From Spongiibacter tropicus DSM 19543 (GTDB lineage: Bacteria > Pseudomonadota > Gammaproteobacteria > Pseudomonadales > Spongiibacteraceae), in NCBI RefSeq assembly GCF_000420325.1, contig NZ_ATUS01000001.1, positions 1,120,463 through 1,184,462 on the forward strand: 64,000 bases of DNA, in the 5' to 3' direction. Shown one piece after another: positions 21,901-30,469 of this stretch. Both the position numbers and the translations under genes were made by a program. The first letter of the stretch is position 1. Each line of letters starts with the position of its first letter. The notes beneath the pieces are model-generated. The model did not search any database. It saw nothing but the letters and a program-made list of their open reading frames with translations, and had not been told where the DNA came from.

Positions 21901-22806
21901 CACCATGAGTGCGGCTGATGAGGCGGCGGGCATCCCCTGCGCGGCCTCCCGCCATTGGGCGACCGTACCGTTGCGATAGCTCAGCCCCATGACCACCGGA
22001 ATGTTCAACGCAGGAAATTCAGCCTTGCGCGCTTCATCCACCATGTGAGTGGTGTTCAACAGCATCGCCGGGCGGGCCTGCGCAATCATGCTAGCCAGAG
22101 CATCGGCCTTGCCGCGCTCAAACCAGAACACCAGCGGAATGCCTCCCGCCGCTTCAACCGAGGCAATCAAATCATCGTAGAGCGCGGTTTCGCCATTGCT
22201 CACCACACTTCGAGACATCGCCACAGCCAATACCGGCGCATTCTCAGACCAGCGGTGCTGTCCCCAGTCTTGATAGGCTGCCCAATCTGGAAAGATTTGT
22301 TCAGCCCCGGAGTGGTAAATCCCCGCACCGGGCAGCGGAACGGCAGGGGGAATCGCTGACAGAGTGCTACCGTCCTGCCAGGCACGGATGAACGCCATCA
22401 TATTTCGGAAGTTGGCTTCGCCGCCAGCGGCATAGTAAGCGAGCAGTGGGCGCAGAATCACCGGAGACAGATTGCCACCCTGCGGCGGCCCGCCGCCCAC
22501 GACTAACCAAGGCGTATTACCCGCCTTCAGTTGTGCTCCAACACGCCCCATCACCTCCGCGCGATCTGAGCCGCGAGGTGTATCCATAATCAGCAGGTCG
22601 GCCGTGGCCAAGGTTTCAGCCGTGGCACCTTTGCCAAAATCTGCCTGCACGGCAATGCCATGGGGATTGGCCAGTCGCTGCAAGCGATTGACCTTCCCGG
22701 GTAACAGAAAGTCACTGCTTAGCACCTGAATACGCGTGACCTCTGCCGCCGCAGGCATTGCTGCCAGCACGACAAATGCGAGCAGCCATCTAGGAAAAGC
22801 GAACAT
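18946..22806 (-). CDS. Exported, membrane-anchored CobN/HmuS-family tetrapyrrole chelatase
   Basis: A 1286-residue protein of CobN size. The core has HLGTHGTQEWTPGK near residues 520-540 and DNIGEAMQAKRRGRAV, hallmarks of CobN/BchH-type chelatases. Unlike cytosolic CobN, it has an N-terminal signal peptide (WLLAFVVLAAMPAAAE) and a C-terminal TM (WGAWLLLALSFLAGAA) with a short basic tail, so the catalytic domain should face the periplasm. No CobS/CobT or other cobalamin genes are nearby. It lies between a TonB receptor and ExbB/DUF2149 genes, the layout of hmu loci whose HmuS is described as a haem dechelatase. Metal insertion into another tetrapyrrole remains possible. Confidence 0.85.
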   Translation of the reverse strand: MFAFPRWLLAFVVLAAMPAAAEVTRIQVLSSDFLLPGKVNRLQRLANPHGIAVQADFGKGATAETLATADLLIMDTPRGSDRAEVMGRVGAQLKAGNTPWLVVGGGPPQGGNLSPVILRPLLAYYAAGGEANFRNMMAFIRAWQDGSTLSAIPPAVPLPGAGIYHSGAEQIFPDWAAYQDWGQHRWSENAPVLAVAMSRSVVSNGETALYDDLIASVEAAGGIPLVFWFERGKADALASMIAQARPAMLLNTTHMVDEARKAEFPALNIPVVMGLSYRNGTVAQWREAAQGMPAASSAALMVIPEGWGMSDPLVLTAVENGSPVAIPEQLALLVGRFKAQAALRNTAANERRLAMMFWNSPAGEKNLSASNLNIPRSIENIIEALAAQGYSLRPEKEADIIATAQRLLGAYYHPEQLDALLADGLAVTLPLESYRNWLATLPASRQQALQNTWGEPDSHWGVRTIDGEPQFVIPAARRGNLLYLPQPPRADRPGESTHDLIQPPGHFYLAVYLYLREQFTAHALIHLGTHGTQEWTPGKDRGLWAYDYPNLAVGNVPVFYPYIQDNIGEAMQAKRRGRAVTISHQTPPFAPSGFYDELQDIHDLMHQYLQLEDGAVRDTTRESLLAMVQEHKLHEDLGWTTDAMRGDTGPFIALLHDHLHQLAQATTPIGLHSFGESADDDYRWATVMQQLGEEYYRALELDTTELFADSFEQLFESPAYRYLLPYLRGEKSAEDAGSKELSALMQRAQQYDTALRNNGEIEALITSLAGGFVRPGPGGDPVRNPGTSSGTNLYALDPHKIPSPEAYRAAEETYRELIDDYRSNHQGQWPDKLAFSLWSSETIRTLGLSEAQIMQALGVKPVWDAGGQVVDLEIIPVEELGRPRVDAVIHVTSVYRDQFDAVMDKLSVVLEKLAGRDEANNPIAENSRRLASLLREQGVPMAEAGQYASARIFSNPPGDYGSGVTRVAMDSTEWDDSAVLAETFLNSQSHIYSQHHWGRSVKELGVMEAQLNGVDAVLLSRSSNLHGLLSTDHPFEYLGGLSATVNHVSGERPALYVSNARSARASIASASTFLSSEMRTRYQNPQWINGMKAEGYAGTVAMLKVVNNLFGWQVMDPNMVREDQWQAMHDTYVMDRRELGLNEWFAEHNPTAQAQVIERMAEAIRKGYWDASEQTRKELVERWQTLTSEEGAQPGADKTVAFLKEQAAGFGMSWPEAASEAAEASAAEPQVVKGQVLEAVQAEDSPQPPSWWLWGAWLLLALSFLAGAASNYYHSQSFRQQVKASC

Positions 22807-22817
22807 GACTGTTAGCC

Positions 22818-24743
22818 TTAAAATGCCAGGGTCAGGCCAATCCGGAACTCTCGCCCGGCTTCCGCCAGGGTAAACAGTTCCGATTTTTCAGCCAGGCGCT
22901 CGTCGAAAAGGTTTTCCACACCGGAATAGAGACGCAGACTCTCGGTCAGATCCACCGTAATATCGAGGTGATGCAGCGTGTAGTCCGGCGTATATTCCCC
23001 GCTGTTGTATTGCTTACCGACGTACTCGGCACGCCAGCGGAGCTGCGTCGTCGCCACCGGCGTCCAGGACAGGGTGACATTGGCCGCGTTGAGAGGACGA
23101 TTTTCTAACGCCTCACCACTGCCCAGATCTTCGGTATTGAGGTAGCTGTAGTTTGCGACCAGCGCCACGCTGTCACTCAGGTGACGACTCACCGCCAACT
23201 CCAGACCGCGGATCAGTGACTCGTCCACATTCTGATAATTGCGACGCTCTACTCCACGCACGCCGCAATCGCTGTAACAGACCGTTTGCACCAGATTATT
23301 CAGCTCATTGCGGAACAGCCTCGCAGATAGCTGCATATCGGCATGGCTGTATTCCAGTCCGATCTCGTAGCTTTTTGAACGCTCCGGTTCCAGGTCGGGG
23401 TTACCCTCCACCCAAAAGCGACCGCCCGCCGCCAACACTTGATAGTTCTTCGACAATTCCGTTAACGAGGGCGCTCTAAAGCCTTCACCGTAGCCGCCTT
23501 TCAGCGTCCACGCGTCGCTGAGACGATAAACCGAATACAGACGGGGACTGACTTCACTGCCGTAGTCCTCGTGGTTATCCACACCCACGCCCGCGACAAT
23601 TTGTAAGGCGTTGCTCAGCTGCCATTCGTCTTGCAGAAATACCGTGTGATGAGACGCTGACGCTTCGCCACTGCCCTGCAAACGCTGGTCGTTTAACGTT
23701 TCCTCACGCAGTTGACCACCTACCGTCAAAAAATGACGGGGGCCCAGCGCGGCCCCCACATGTCCATCGACAATCTGGTCTTCAATTTCCTGCGGCAGCA
23801 ATGCCGTGCCACCCGCGCTCCGGCGATTTTCCCGCAACACTGATGACTGGTACGCGTTCACGATGGCGTGTCCCCATTGCCAGTTGCCCTGATACGCCAG
23901 CCCGTACTGCTCGCGCTCAATGTCATCGGTAGAGGTGTAGTTACCGGAGCGGGAGGCAATATCCAGCTCGCGCGTATCATCGTTGCGGCTGTAACTGAGC
24001 GCCAGCTGCTGGCCATCGACCGGCGTCCACATCAACGAACCACGAGCAGCGCCGGACTCCCGCTCCTCAATTTCGGAAACGGTCTCGTCTTCTTCCGTTG
24101 GCAGATTGTCTCGATCCAGCACCTGCCCGGCCAACGTAAACGCCAGAGTATCGGGAATCAGCGGCCCCGCCATATACAGCGAGGTCTTTGTGCTGTCGCC
24201 GCCCTCGGCGCCATCGACAAAGGTGGCCGTGGTTGACAGCTCACCAAAGAATTCCTCACCCGGCGCCTTGGTGATCACATTCACCACACCGCCCAGCGCA
24301 TCGGCGCCATACAGCGACGACATGGGACCGCGCACGACTTCAATCCGCTCAATAGCCGAGTTGGGAAGCCAGCTCAGCTCATAGTCAGAGTGGGCAATAA
24401 CACTGTTGCTGGAATTGATCCGCCGACCGTCGATCAGGTACAGCGTGTGCTCCACGGGCATACCGCGGATACTGATGCCACGCCGGGTCTGCCCGACCGG
24501 CGTGACCGTCAGCCCCACCTCCGCAGTCAGTGCATCGGCGACATCGTCGGCGTTAATACGCCGCAGCTCTTCGGCATCGACCACAGAAATACTGGCCGGT
24601 GCCTGCTGCAACGATGTTGCATGACGACTGGCGGTCACAACCACCGTTTCAAGCCGAGGAGACTCCTCGGCAAAAACACCCTCGAAAGGCGTAGTGACGA
24701 GCGCTAGCCCGACGCAAAACGCCGCCTTTATTGAATGACCCAT
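22818..24743 (-). CDS. TonB-dependent receptor (BtuB/FepA/HmuR-like) of the chelatase operon
   Basis: A 641-residue outer-membrane receptor. It has a signal peptide ending near GVFAEE, the TonB box ETVVVTASR, a plug with EVGLTVTPVGQTRRGISIRG and VVRGPMSSLYGADALGGVVN, and a barrel ending EFRIGLTLAF. It is the first gene of the operon, 11 bases before the CobN-like gene. In the analogous hmu loci the receptor imports haem. BtuB-like plug features also allow a corrinoid or siderophore. No FRAP/NPDL-type haem motif was clearly found, so haem specificity rests on context. Confidence 0.87.
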   Translation of the reverse strand: MGHSIKAAFCVGLALVTTPFEGVFAEESPRLETVVVTASRHATSLQQAPASISVVDAEELRRINADDVADALTAEVGLTVTPVGQTRRGISIRGMPVEHTLYLIDGRRINSSNSVIAHSDYELSWLPNSAIERIEVVRGPMSSLYGADALGGVVNVITKAPGEEFFGELSTTATFVDGAEGGDSTKTSLYMAGPLIPDTLAFTLAGQVLDRDNLPTEEDETVSEIEERESGAARGSLMWTPVDGQQLALSYSRNDDTRELDIASRSGNYTSTDDIEREQYGLAYQGNWQWGHAIVNAYQSSVLRENRRSAGGTALLPQEIEDQIVDGHVGAALGPRHFLTVGGQLREETLNDQRLQGSGEASASHHTVFLQDEWQLSNALQIVAGVGVDNHEDYGSEVSPRLYSVYRLSDAWTLKGGYGEGFRAPSLTELSKNYQVLAAGGRFWVEGNPDLEPERSKSYEIGLEYSHADMQLSARLFRNELNNLVQTVCYSDCGVRGVERRNYQNVDESLIRGLELAVSRHLSDSVALVANYSYLNTEDLGSGEALENRPLNAANVTLSWTPVATTQLRWRAEYVGKQYNSGEYTPDYTLHHLDITVDLTESLRLYSGVENLFDERLAEKSELFTLAEAGREFRIGLTLAF

Positions 24744-25100
24744 GGCTATACCTTGTTGGTTTTGGTTTTTGTGTTCGAGAAAAATTCAGGAACAGAGAAG
24801 GCCAGGAAACCTCAGCTTTAGATATGATATATCACATCCTAATTGCATCGCAATCGCGAAAACCCTCCCCCCCATCTCAGGGGGTAAAACAGGCATTTGC
24901 GCACAAACTCACACTTCGTCGCTAAAATGCGCTTGGTGTTATCACGACCAGCCGTTATTTTTCCGTAGCAGGTCTAAACGCCGCTTACCCGCTGCCTCCA
25001 GAGGAGCAGGAACAGGAGTACGATTCGCCAGCCATCCCAACGGCATAGCGACGGCGAAACTCAGCAGTTTTGAAAACATATTATGCAGGGAGCATTTTCA
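24744..25100. other. Divergent intergenic region with no gene
   Basis: About 357 bases between the divergent TonB receptor and lipoprotein genes. It holds the palindromes described at 24821-24854 and an AGGGAG ribosome site at 25086-25091. No cobalamin riboswitch (B12 box) was recognised on either strand and no credible short ORF was found. Confidence 0.5.
24821..24838. promoter_or_regulatory. Near-perfect 18-bp palindrome upstream of the chelatase operon
   Basis: GATATGATATATCACATC is palindromic at 16 of 18 positions, with a perfect TGATATATCA core, 78 bases before the TonB receptor start. A second small inverted repeat, ATTGC-ATC-GCAAT, is at 24842-24854. The site is not a convincing Fur box or FNR/ANR box (its half-sites are too close). 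It is a candidate operator for this operon. Confidence 0.4.
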
Positions 25101-28058
25101 ATGGCGGACTCATCACGTCGCGGGTTCCAGGGAGCGGGGCTGTTTTCCAAGCACACGTCCTCCGTGTTTACTTTCGCAAAACCTCTTTCCATTCTTCTGC
25201 TTGCCAGCGGATTACTTGCCTGTGGCGGTGGCGGCGGCGGGGGCAGCAGCTCCGGCAGTATCGCAGCCTGCTCAGGGGCGGATTTCACCGCCACGCAATA
25301 TGAAGCGGGGGATAGTGCGGAGCTGATTACCAAGAAAAGCCTCTCTCAGATTTATCTGATGCAAGGCAGCGATGCCCTGCCGCTTGAGAGCACGCCCAGC
25401 GATATGGGTTACTTCATTACCGTACCTATGACGCCCGATCTGGCCGCCAACGGTGGTACGGTGAGCTACGAGGCCGAGCTGGATGGCAAGCGCTGCGCAC
25501 TGCCCTCTCTGGACGTGACGCCACTGCCTCAGGCTGACGATGATGCCTATGCCGATGCGCTGGATGCATTGGAAAAAGCACTCACTAATATCGAATCTGC
25601 TCTGGCTTTCGATCCCGATACAGCCACTAGTGATGACATCAGCAAAGATCCATTCCAGTTTCTTGCTTACTGGCTACATGAAATTTTCTATGACCCAAAG
25701 AGCGAAATCAGCCTGCCCTATCAACGGAATCTTCTCGCCAGCCTCAGTGCGACAGACATCCAGTTCTTTTCACAAATGGTGGAAAAGCTCGACCTGATCC
25801 AGACACTGGATGACCTTGCCACTGAATTTGAACAACCGATATTTGGCATCAATTCGCCGCAGGCTGCGAGCATACGCTCCACTCGGAATCAGCCTACTGT
25901 CTATCGAGCGGAAACCTGCACGCACTATCTGAATGACCCGCGAGACTATAAAGTCAGCCTGACTGATGCAGGTTCGCTCTCCATTGCCATGAACATGGCC
26001 TACGAAGCACAACGCAAGGCGAAGAATGCCCAAGCCAACGCTGCGGCAAAAGCGGCTCAAAACACCGCACTCAATTCAGTGATGGCCGTGGCCAGCGAGG
26101 TAAAGGGCGGCGCGTTAGGCCTGCCACTGGCTGTACTGGGTACGATTGCCGGCTCAGCATCATTACGCGCAAATCTATTAGATGACATGACCGCGAATAT
26201 GCTGCCTTCCAAGATTGTTCATACCAATATTGAGGTCATCCCGCGTGCCAGCTTGGAAGAGGATTTTTCTGACGGACAAACCAATCCAAAATGGATTTTC
26301 AGCGTCAATGCGGAAAGCGAAACCTTTGAAATCGGCAAGCAAATTGCCGCCATGGTTCAAACAATCCTGGGGGCACCGGGCAGCCCAATGGATGGCAAAG
26401 CTCTGACGGGATATAACGAGGTAGCCAATCGCGCACTCTCAGACGCCAAAGTGAGCGACTGTGCCCTCACGGTCCCTCCACTGCTTTGGTCAAATATCCG
26501 CATTCCCGGCAACTTCGCTGAAGGCAGCGTCACTGGCGATGCCTTTGCCATCGATAGTGAACCTGACACCCTCAAACCCCTCGCCATCGGTCAGGCGGAG
26601 CTTGCCGTACAGATGAAGTCGGGGCTGTTCCCCTCATACTCCAATACGCTGGCAGACCAGCGGGGAACAAAAGCCATTGAGAACCGCAAGAAATCTTTCG
26701 TGTTTTCTTCTGACCCCATCGTTGTCAAAAACCCCGGCGAAAGTAAAAACATCGATGTATTAATCAGCAACTCTTCGTTCCCGGAAAAGCATTCACTGTT
26801 CTACTCAGGAGCGTTACAGGTAAATGAAAGTCTGTCGGGAAACATCCTGTCACTCGCAATTGATACGCCCTCCGACCCGGACCTTTATCCGCTGGATATT
26901 ACCATTCAATCCACCTCGCACAGCCTCGCTCCGGTCAACGCGCGAAGCAAAACGGTGCAAGTCGTCCTGCAAGGGCTGGAAATTGAAATAGAGGAAATAC
27001 AATCCGGGTTTTGCGATAGCGGTAGTTATATCGAGGAAAATAACGCCAGAATCACCGGCGCCAAAAGCGATGACACCGTGACGTGGACGGCAAGCGGCGG
27101 CAAGATAACCACTCTCGCTGACAACCATATGCGCTTCGAAGCGCAACAACCCGGCGACTACACCCTTACTGCCACCAGCAACGAGGACCCGACAATCTCC
27201 CAAAGCTTCGTCATCCAAGCCAGTGATTGCAGTACCAACATGTATATGTACGGCAAAGTAATCACCAATGTTGAAAGCCCGGATGTCTCCGGCAGCTGCC
27301 CGGTAAACAATCCTGACGACACTGAGGAGATCACTACTTACGGCGTAGAGGTAGACAGCTACAACAATATTAATCCCGGCAACATCCGCAGCAAGATGAG
27401 CACCTTTGGTCCCAGCCAGGCAATTAACTTTGATCAGTCCGACAGTGGCACTTACCTGCATTCTTACGACGCCAATGAGGTCTGTCATACAAAACAGATT
27501 GACCTTATCGCGAGTAGCTCAGGACAGGTCCGCAGTGTCGGCGACGGTAGAGTGAATTTTAATACCGAGCACACCACCAAAGGCGAATGTTATGCCAGCC
27601 AGGAAAGCGATGGCAGCAATACCACACTGTGTACCCTTGCAAGCGCTGGAGAAACCTACCAGATCATCTGGATGTTCGATCACAAACAGGCTCGCAGCTA
27701 CAACGTGGTGAACGCCCTTAGCTGCACCGCGCCACCTGTTAACTACCCCCAGGGTATCCCCACGTCGCCGGACATGGTCTACCAACTCCTTATGTACGAC
27801 GAGAATAATCAGTTCGTAGACCCTTCACTGATAACGACACAACCCGCGTTTTCAACGAATTGCCGAGCAGGTAGCCCACCCGGCGGTCATAGTTTCGATT
27901 TGCCGGAGATGCCGGAGGGATATCACGTGATGATTCTGCTGAGCATGGCCTACCCGGTGGGCAAGCTCCCCGACCTCAGCGGTGGAAATAATCCTGGCGC
28001 GACCTCGCTGCCCGCCAGCGGCAAGATTACGGGCTATATACAGGTTAAACCCCAGTAA
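25101..28058 (+). CDS. Large surface or periplasmic lipoprotein, unknown function
   Basis: A 985-residue protein. The start at 25101 has AGGGAG about 9 bases upstream; an ATG at 25083 precedes that site. A hydrophobic signal ends at lipobox LLAC (Cys41), followed by a poly-Gly/Ser linker typical of outer-membrane-exported lipoproteins. The middle has an Ala-rich helical stretch (AQRKAKNAQANAAAKAAQN). Around residues 655-710 an Ig-like/BIG-type module is suggested by DTVTWTASGGKITTLADN and GDYTLTATSNEDP. Cys residues are frequent in the C-terminal third. No enzymatic motif is visible. It appears monocistronic with its own terminator. Confidence 0.7.
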   Translation: MADSSRRGFQGAGLFSKHTSSVFTFAKPLSILLLASGLLACGGGGGGGSSSGSIAACSGADFTATQYEAGDSAELITKKSLSQIYLMQGSDALPLESTPSDMGYFITVPMTPDLAANGGTVSYEAELDGKRCALPSLDVTPLPQADDDAYADALDALEKALTNIESALAFDPDTATSDDISKDPFQFLAYWLHEIFYDPKSEISLPYQRNLLASLSATDIQFFSQMVEKLDLIQTLDDLATEFEQPIFGINSPQAASIRSTRNQPTVYRAETCTHYLNDPRDYKVSLTDAGSLSIAMNMAYEAQRKAKNAQANAAAKAAQNTALNSVMAVASEVKGGALGLPLAVLGTIAGSASLRANLLDDMTANMLPSKIVHTNIEVIPRASLEEDFSDGQTNPKWIFSVNAESETFEIGKQIAAMVQTILGAPGSPMDGKALTGYNEVANRALSDAKVSDCALTVPPLLWSNIRIPGNFAEGSVTGDAFAIDSEPDTLKPLAIGQAELAVQMKSGLFPSYSNTLADQRGTKAIENRKKSFVFSSDPIVVKNPGESKNIDVLISNSSFPEKHSLFYSGALQVNESLSGNILSLAIDTPSDPDLYPLDITIQSTSHSLAPVNARSKTVQVVLQGLEIEIEEIQSGFCDSGSYIEENNARITGAKSDDTVTWTASGGKITTLADNHMRFEAQQPGDYTLTATSNEDPTISQSFVIQASDCSTNMYMYGKVITNVESPDVSGSCPVNNPDDTEEITTYGVEVDSYNNINPGNIRSKMSTFGPSQAINFDQSDSGTYLHSYDANEVCHTKQIDLIASSSGQVRSVGDGRVNFNTEHTTKGECYASQESDGSNTTLCTLASAGETYQIIWMFDHKQARSYNVVNALSCTAPPVNYPQGIPTSPDMVYQLLMYDENNQFVDPSLITTQPAFSTNCRAGSPPGGHSFDLPEMPEGYHVMILLSMAYPVGKLPDLSGGNNPGATSLPASGKITGYIQVKPQ

Positions 28059-28068
28059 TCATTCAATA

Positions 28069-28104
28069 AAAGGCCTCCCCATCGGCGATAGGTGGAGGCC
28101 TTTT
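28069..28104 (+). terminator. Intrinsic terminator after the large lipoprotein gene
   Basis: AAAGGCCTCC pairs with GGAGGCCTTT around a loop of about 14 bases and is followed by TTTTC. It lies 10 bases after the stop. Confidence 0.85.
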
Positions 28105-28375
28105 CATTAACGGGCATACATGCTGTCGCCTTGCCCGATAAAAACCAAGCAGCTCGGCTTAGCTGCTCCCACCACCAGACAAGCACAACCCAATTCACGC
28201 TTTGATGACCTCCTCTCGAAACTCCCCCCACAATTTTGTAAGCTTGCCACGCAGAACATAACGCCGCTGCACCGACGTCGGCCGACTGACAATCAAAAAT
28301 CCGCGGAGCCGTATCACGTGCAATCCACCCCGACTGATATTCGCGCCGAAGAGTCGCTGGCAGATCTCGCGTCCT
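28105..28375. other. Intergenic region before the GGDEF gene
   Basis: Together with the terminator, about 317 bases carry no convincing gene. A hairpin with arms AGCAGCT (28148-28154) and AGCTGCT (28161-28167) is present and may sit in the 5' leader of the GGDEF gene. An overlapping open frame from 28120 has no family resemblance and runs into the GGDEF gene. Confidence 0.4.
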
Positions 28376-29317
28376 ATGTGTCTGCCGCGCGATCTCGAAT
28401 CACTGACACGGCCAATGCTCGCCTTGATGGAGCGCGTTACCGGGCTGGAATCAACCTACCTCACCTCCATTGATGAGGCAGCCGGGCAACAAACGGTATT
28501 GTTCAGCCACTGCTCTGAGCGACTGGATATTCCTGAGGGACTCAGCGTTCCCTGGGGAGACACGCTGTGCAAACGGGCGCTCTCCGAAGAAACCTACTTT
28601 GTGAATGACGTTCCCGAGCGCTGGAGTGACTCTGATGCCGCCCGCCAGCTTGGGATTACCAGCTACATGAGCCAGCCGGTCATCACTGCTGATGGTCAGT
28701 TGTATGGCACGCTGTGCGCCGCTAGCAGCCTGCGCGCAACGTTCTCGGCCGCCACCACCAACATCGTCTCCCTTTTCGCCAGGCTGATAGGCCAGCAGAT
28801 TGATCGCGAGATGATGTTCAACCGGCTGATTGATACCAACAGCCGCCTGCTGAACAGCGCCAGTATCGACCCGCTCACCGGCGTCGCGAACCGGCGCGCC
28901 TTTATCGAACAGCTCGATGCGCTGCTGGCGGCATCCGACAGCACCGTGAGCGTGGCCTTTATCGATCTGGATGGATTCAAGGAAATCAACGACCGCTACG
29001 GTCACGATACCGGCGACCGCTTCCTGATTGAAATTTCGCTGCGGCTGCTCAAATGCCTTCGTCGCCAGGACATCGTGGCGCGTTTGGGCGGTGATGAATT
29101 CGTTGTTGCTTCGCTCGAAGCCTCGGAAGAAACCTTGAAACAGCGTATTGAAGCGGAAACCCAGGGCAAGATTTCCCTGGCGACTCACTGCTTCCATTAC
29201 GATGGCCCCAGCGTCGGGACCGTGGAGTCAGAACCCGGCGAGGATGCACGCGCCGTGATTACCCGCGCCGACCAGGCGATGTACGAGGTAAAAAAGAAGC
29301 GACGTTCACGCCGCTGA
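28376..29317 (+). CDS. GAF-GGDEF diguanylate cyclase
   Basis: A 313-residue cytoplasmic signalling protein. Residues about 5-140 form a GAF domain (GLESTYLTSID, VPWGDTLCKRAL, GQLYGTLCAAS). The GGDEF domain follows from SIDPLTGVANRRAF. The active site is an intact GGDEF near residue 239, and RRQD about five residues upstream fits the RxxD inhibitory site, so it should make c-di-GMP and be product-inhibited. No TM segment or EAL domain is present. The ribosome site is weak and the true start could lie slightly elsewhere. Confidence 0.9.
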   Translation: MCLPRDLESLTRPMLALMERVTGLESTYLTSIDEAAGQQTVLFSHCSERLDIPEGLSVPWGDTLCKRALSEETYFVNDVPERWSDSDAARQLGITSYMSQPVITADGQLYGTLCAASSLRATFSAATTNIVSLFARLIGQQIDREMMFNRLIDTNSRLLNSASIDPLTGVANRRAFIEQLDALLAASDSTVSVAFIDLDGFKEINDRYGHDTGDRFLIEISLRLLKCLRRQDIVARLGGDEFVVASLEASEETLKQRIEAETQGKISLATHCFHYDGPSVGTVESEPGEDARAVITRADQAMYEVKKKRRSRR

Positions 29318-29331
29318 TTGCCCCTAAATGA

Positions 29332-29351
29332 AAGCCGCCCGCAGGCGGCTT
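29332..29351. terminator. Bidirectional hairpin between GGDEF and EF-hand protein genes
   Basis: Perfect 8-base arms AAGCCGCC and GGCGGCTT with a 4-base loop lie between convergent genes, 14 bases after one stop and 21 before the end of the other. Confidence 0.6.
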
Positions 29352-29372
29352 CTTGGCAAATGCCGGGCGCTT

Positions 29373-30092
29373 TTACTGCCCCAGATCAATCAAGGCGTCA
29401 AAGGCTTCCCAAGTGTCATCACCGGAACCGGCGGGATCATCCTGAACTTCCAGGCTCTTCACCATCCGTACCTCTTCAACACCCAGTGAGCCATTGCCGA
29501 CAATCGCGACGGCGCCAGCAGCATCGTCAGAGGTGGCGGTCTCAATTTGCGCCTGTACCGCAATCACGTGCTCACCCGACTCAAGATCTGTCAGTACAAA
29601 GTTAAACGCGTTCGCGGCCAGCGTTTTTATCGCCAGATCAACACTTTCATCTTCACACTCATCGGCGGTGATAGTGCCGTCGTCATTGGCATCATCACAC
29701 TGTCCGGCAAACTCGGCCGTCATGGTTTGCTCACGCGAACAGAGCGTAATTTCGCCCGGAAATGCCAAACGCTCATTGGCTGTGCCGGGGTCCAGAACGA
29801 CCCGCGCGCGGACGATCGCTTCAGCACTGCTGGTGAACGGCTCCAGCAGCGACGAGAGCACATAAGTCTGTGTGAAAACACCACATTCAAACGAGGCCTG
29901 TACAAACAGATCTTTCTGGCTAGGTGTTTTAATACCGGTACTCAGAACCGTCTCAAAATCAGACGCGGTTCCCGACAGCAAGACGTGATCGCTGGTCGCT
30001 GCGGAAAATTTAGATGACTGTGCATGCGCCACAGCGCTCAGCCCCATTGACGCCACAGCGGCGGCCATGATTACTTTTTTCATATTCCCCAT
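29373..30092 (-). CDS. Secreted protein with one EF-hand calcium loop, unknown function
   Basis: A 239-residue protein. The start at 30092 has GAGGA 8 bases upstream; Met4 (30083) is an alternative. The signal peptide ends in AVAHAQ. Residues 134-145 (DANDDGTITADE) are a complete 12-residue EF-hand loop with D/N/D/G/I/E at the ligand and hydrophobic positions, embedded between Cys132 and Cys146. Cys70 and Cys118 could pair in the periplasm. The rest is beta-rich with no recognised family. It is probably a periplasmic or secreted protein stabilised by calcium. Confidence 0.65.
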   Translation of the reverse strand: MGNMKKVIMAAAVASMGLSAVAHAQSSKFSAATSDHVLLSGTASDFETVLSTGIKTPSQKDLFVQASFECGVFTQTYVLSSLLEPFTSSAEAIVRARVVLDPGTANERLAFPGEITLCSREQTMTAEFAGQCDDANDDGTITADECEDESVDLAIKTLAANAFNFVLTDLESGEHVIAVQAQIETATSDDAAGAVAIVGNGSLGVEEVRMVKSLEVQDDPAGSGDDTWEAFDALIDLGQ

Positions 30093-30469
30093 AGTCATTT
30101 CCTCGTTATTTGAGTGGTTTATCACGATTGCCGGAACAGCAATCGAGGCGCAGTCTATAGCGCTGCTTTCACCAAAAATGTGACCACGTTTCACCACCCA
30201 GGCTAACTGTGGCAATAATGCGCGTTAGTTTTTTCTCCCGCACAAAACGGCAATTCCCTGTGTGATCCGGATGCCATTTAGGGAACTTTTTCCGCGAAGA
30301 CGAACAGGCTCTCGCGCCGGTTCCTCCTATACGTCGTTCGGCTTTCCTAATCCAAATGGCGGTATTTCCGAGCCGCCGGGCCTGCCATGATAGGTACAGC
30401 ACAACGCGCCCAAAATGCGGTGTAAGCTTTCCAACAAAATTCCAATAATCAGCGAGATCAGGAGAGAAC
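30093..30469. other. Divergent intergenic region, no gene seen
   Basis: About 377 bases between the EF-hand protein and the cupin/P450 operon. It contains a small inverted repeat (GGCGG ... CCGCC around 30357-30378) and the AGGAGAG ribosome site of the cupin gene at 30461-30467. No promoter could be assigned with confidence. Confidence 0.4.

Noticed and set aside
19084-22359. Several long plus-strand frames opposite the CobN-like gene
   Set aside because: All lie antisense to a single 3.9 kb gene with clear family motifs. They are composition-driven shadows.
24744-25100. Cobalamin riboswitch ahead of the TonB receptor/CobN-like operon
   Set aside because: No B12-box or conserved core was recognised on the minus strand, so corrinoid control is not supported.
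28120-28473. 117-codon open frame overlapping the start of the GGDEF gene
   Set aside because: No domain similarity, poor start context, and it overlaps conserved GAF-domain coding sequence in another frame.
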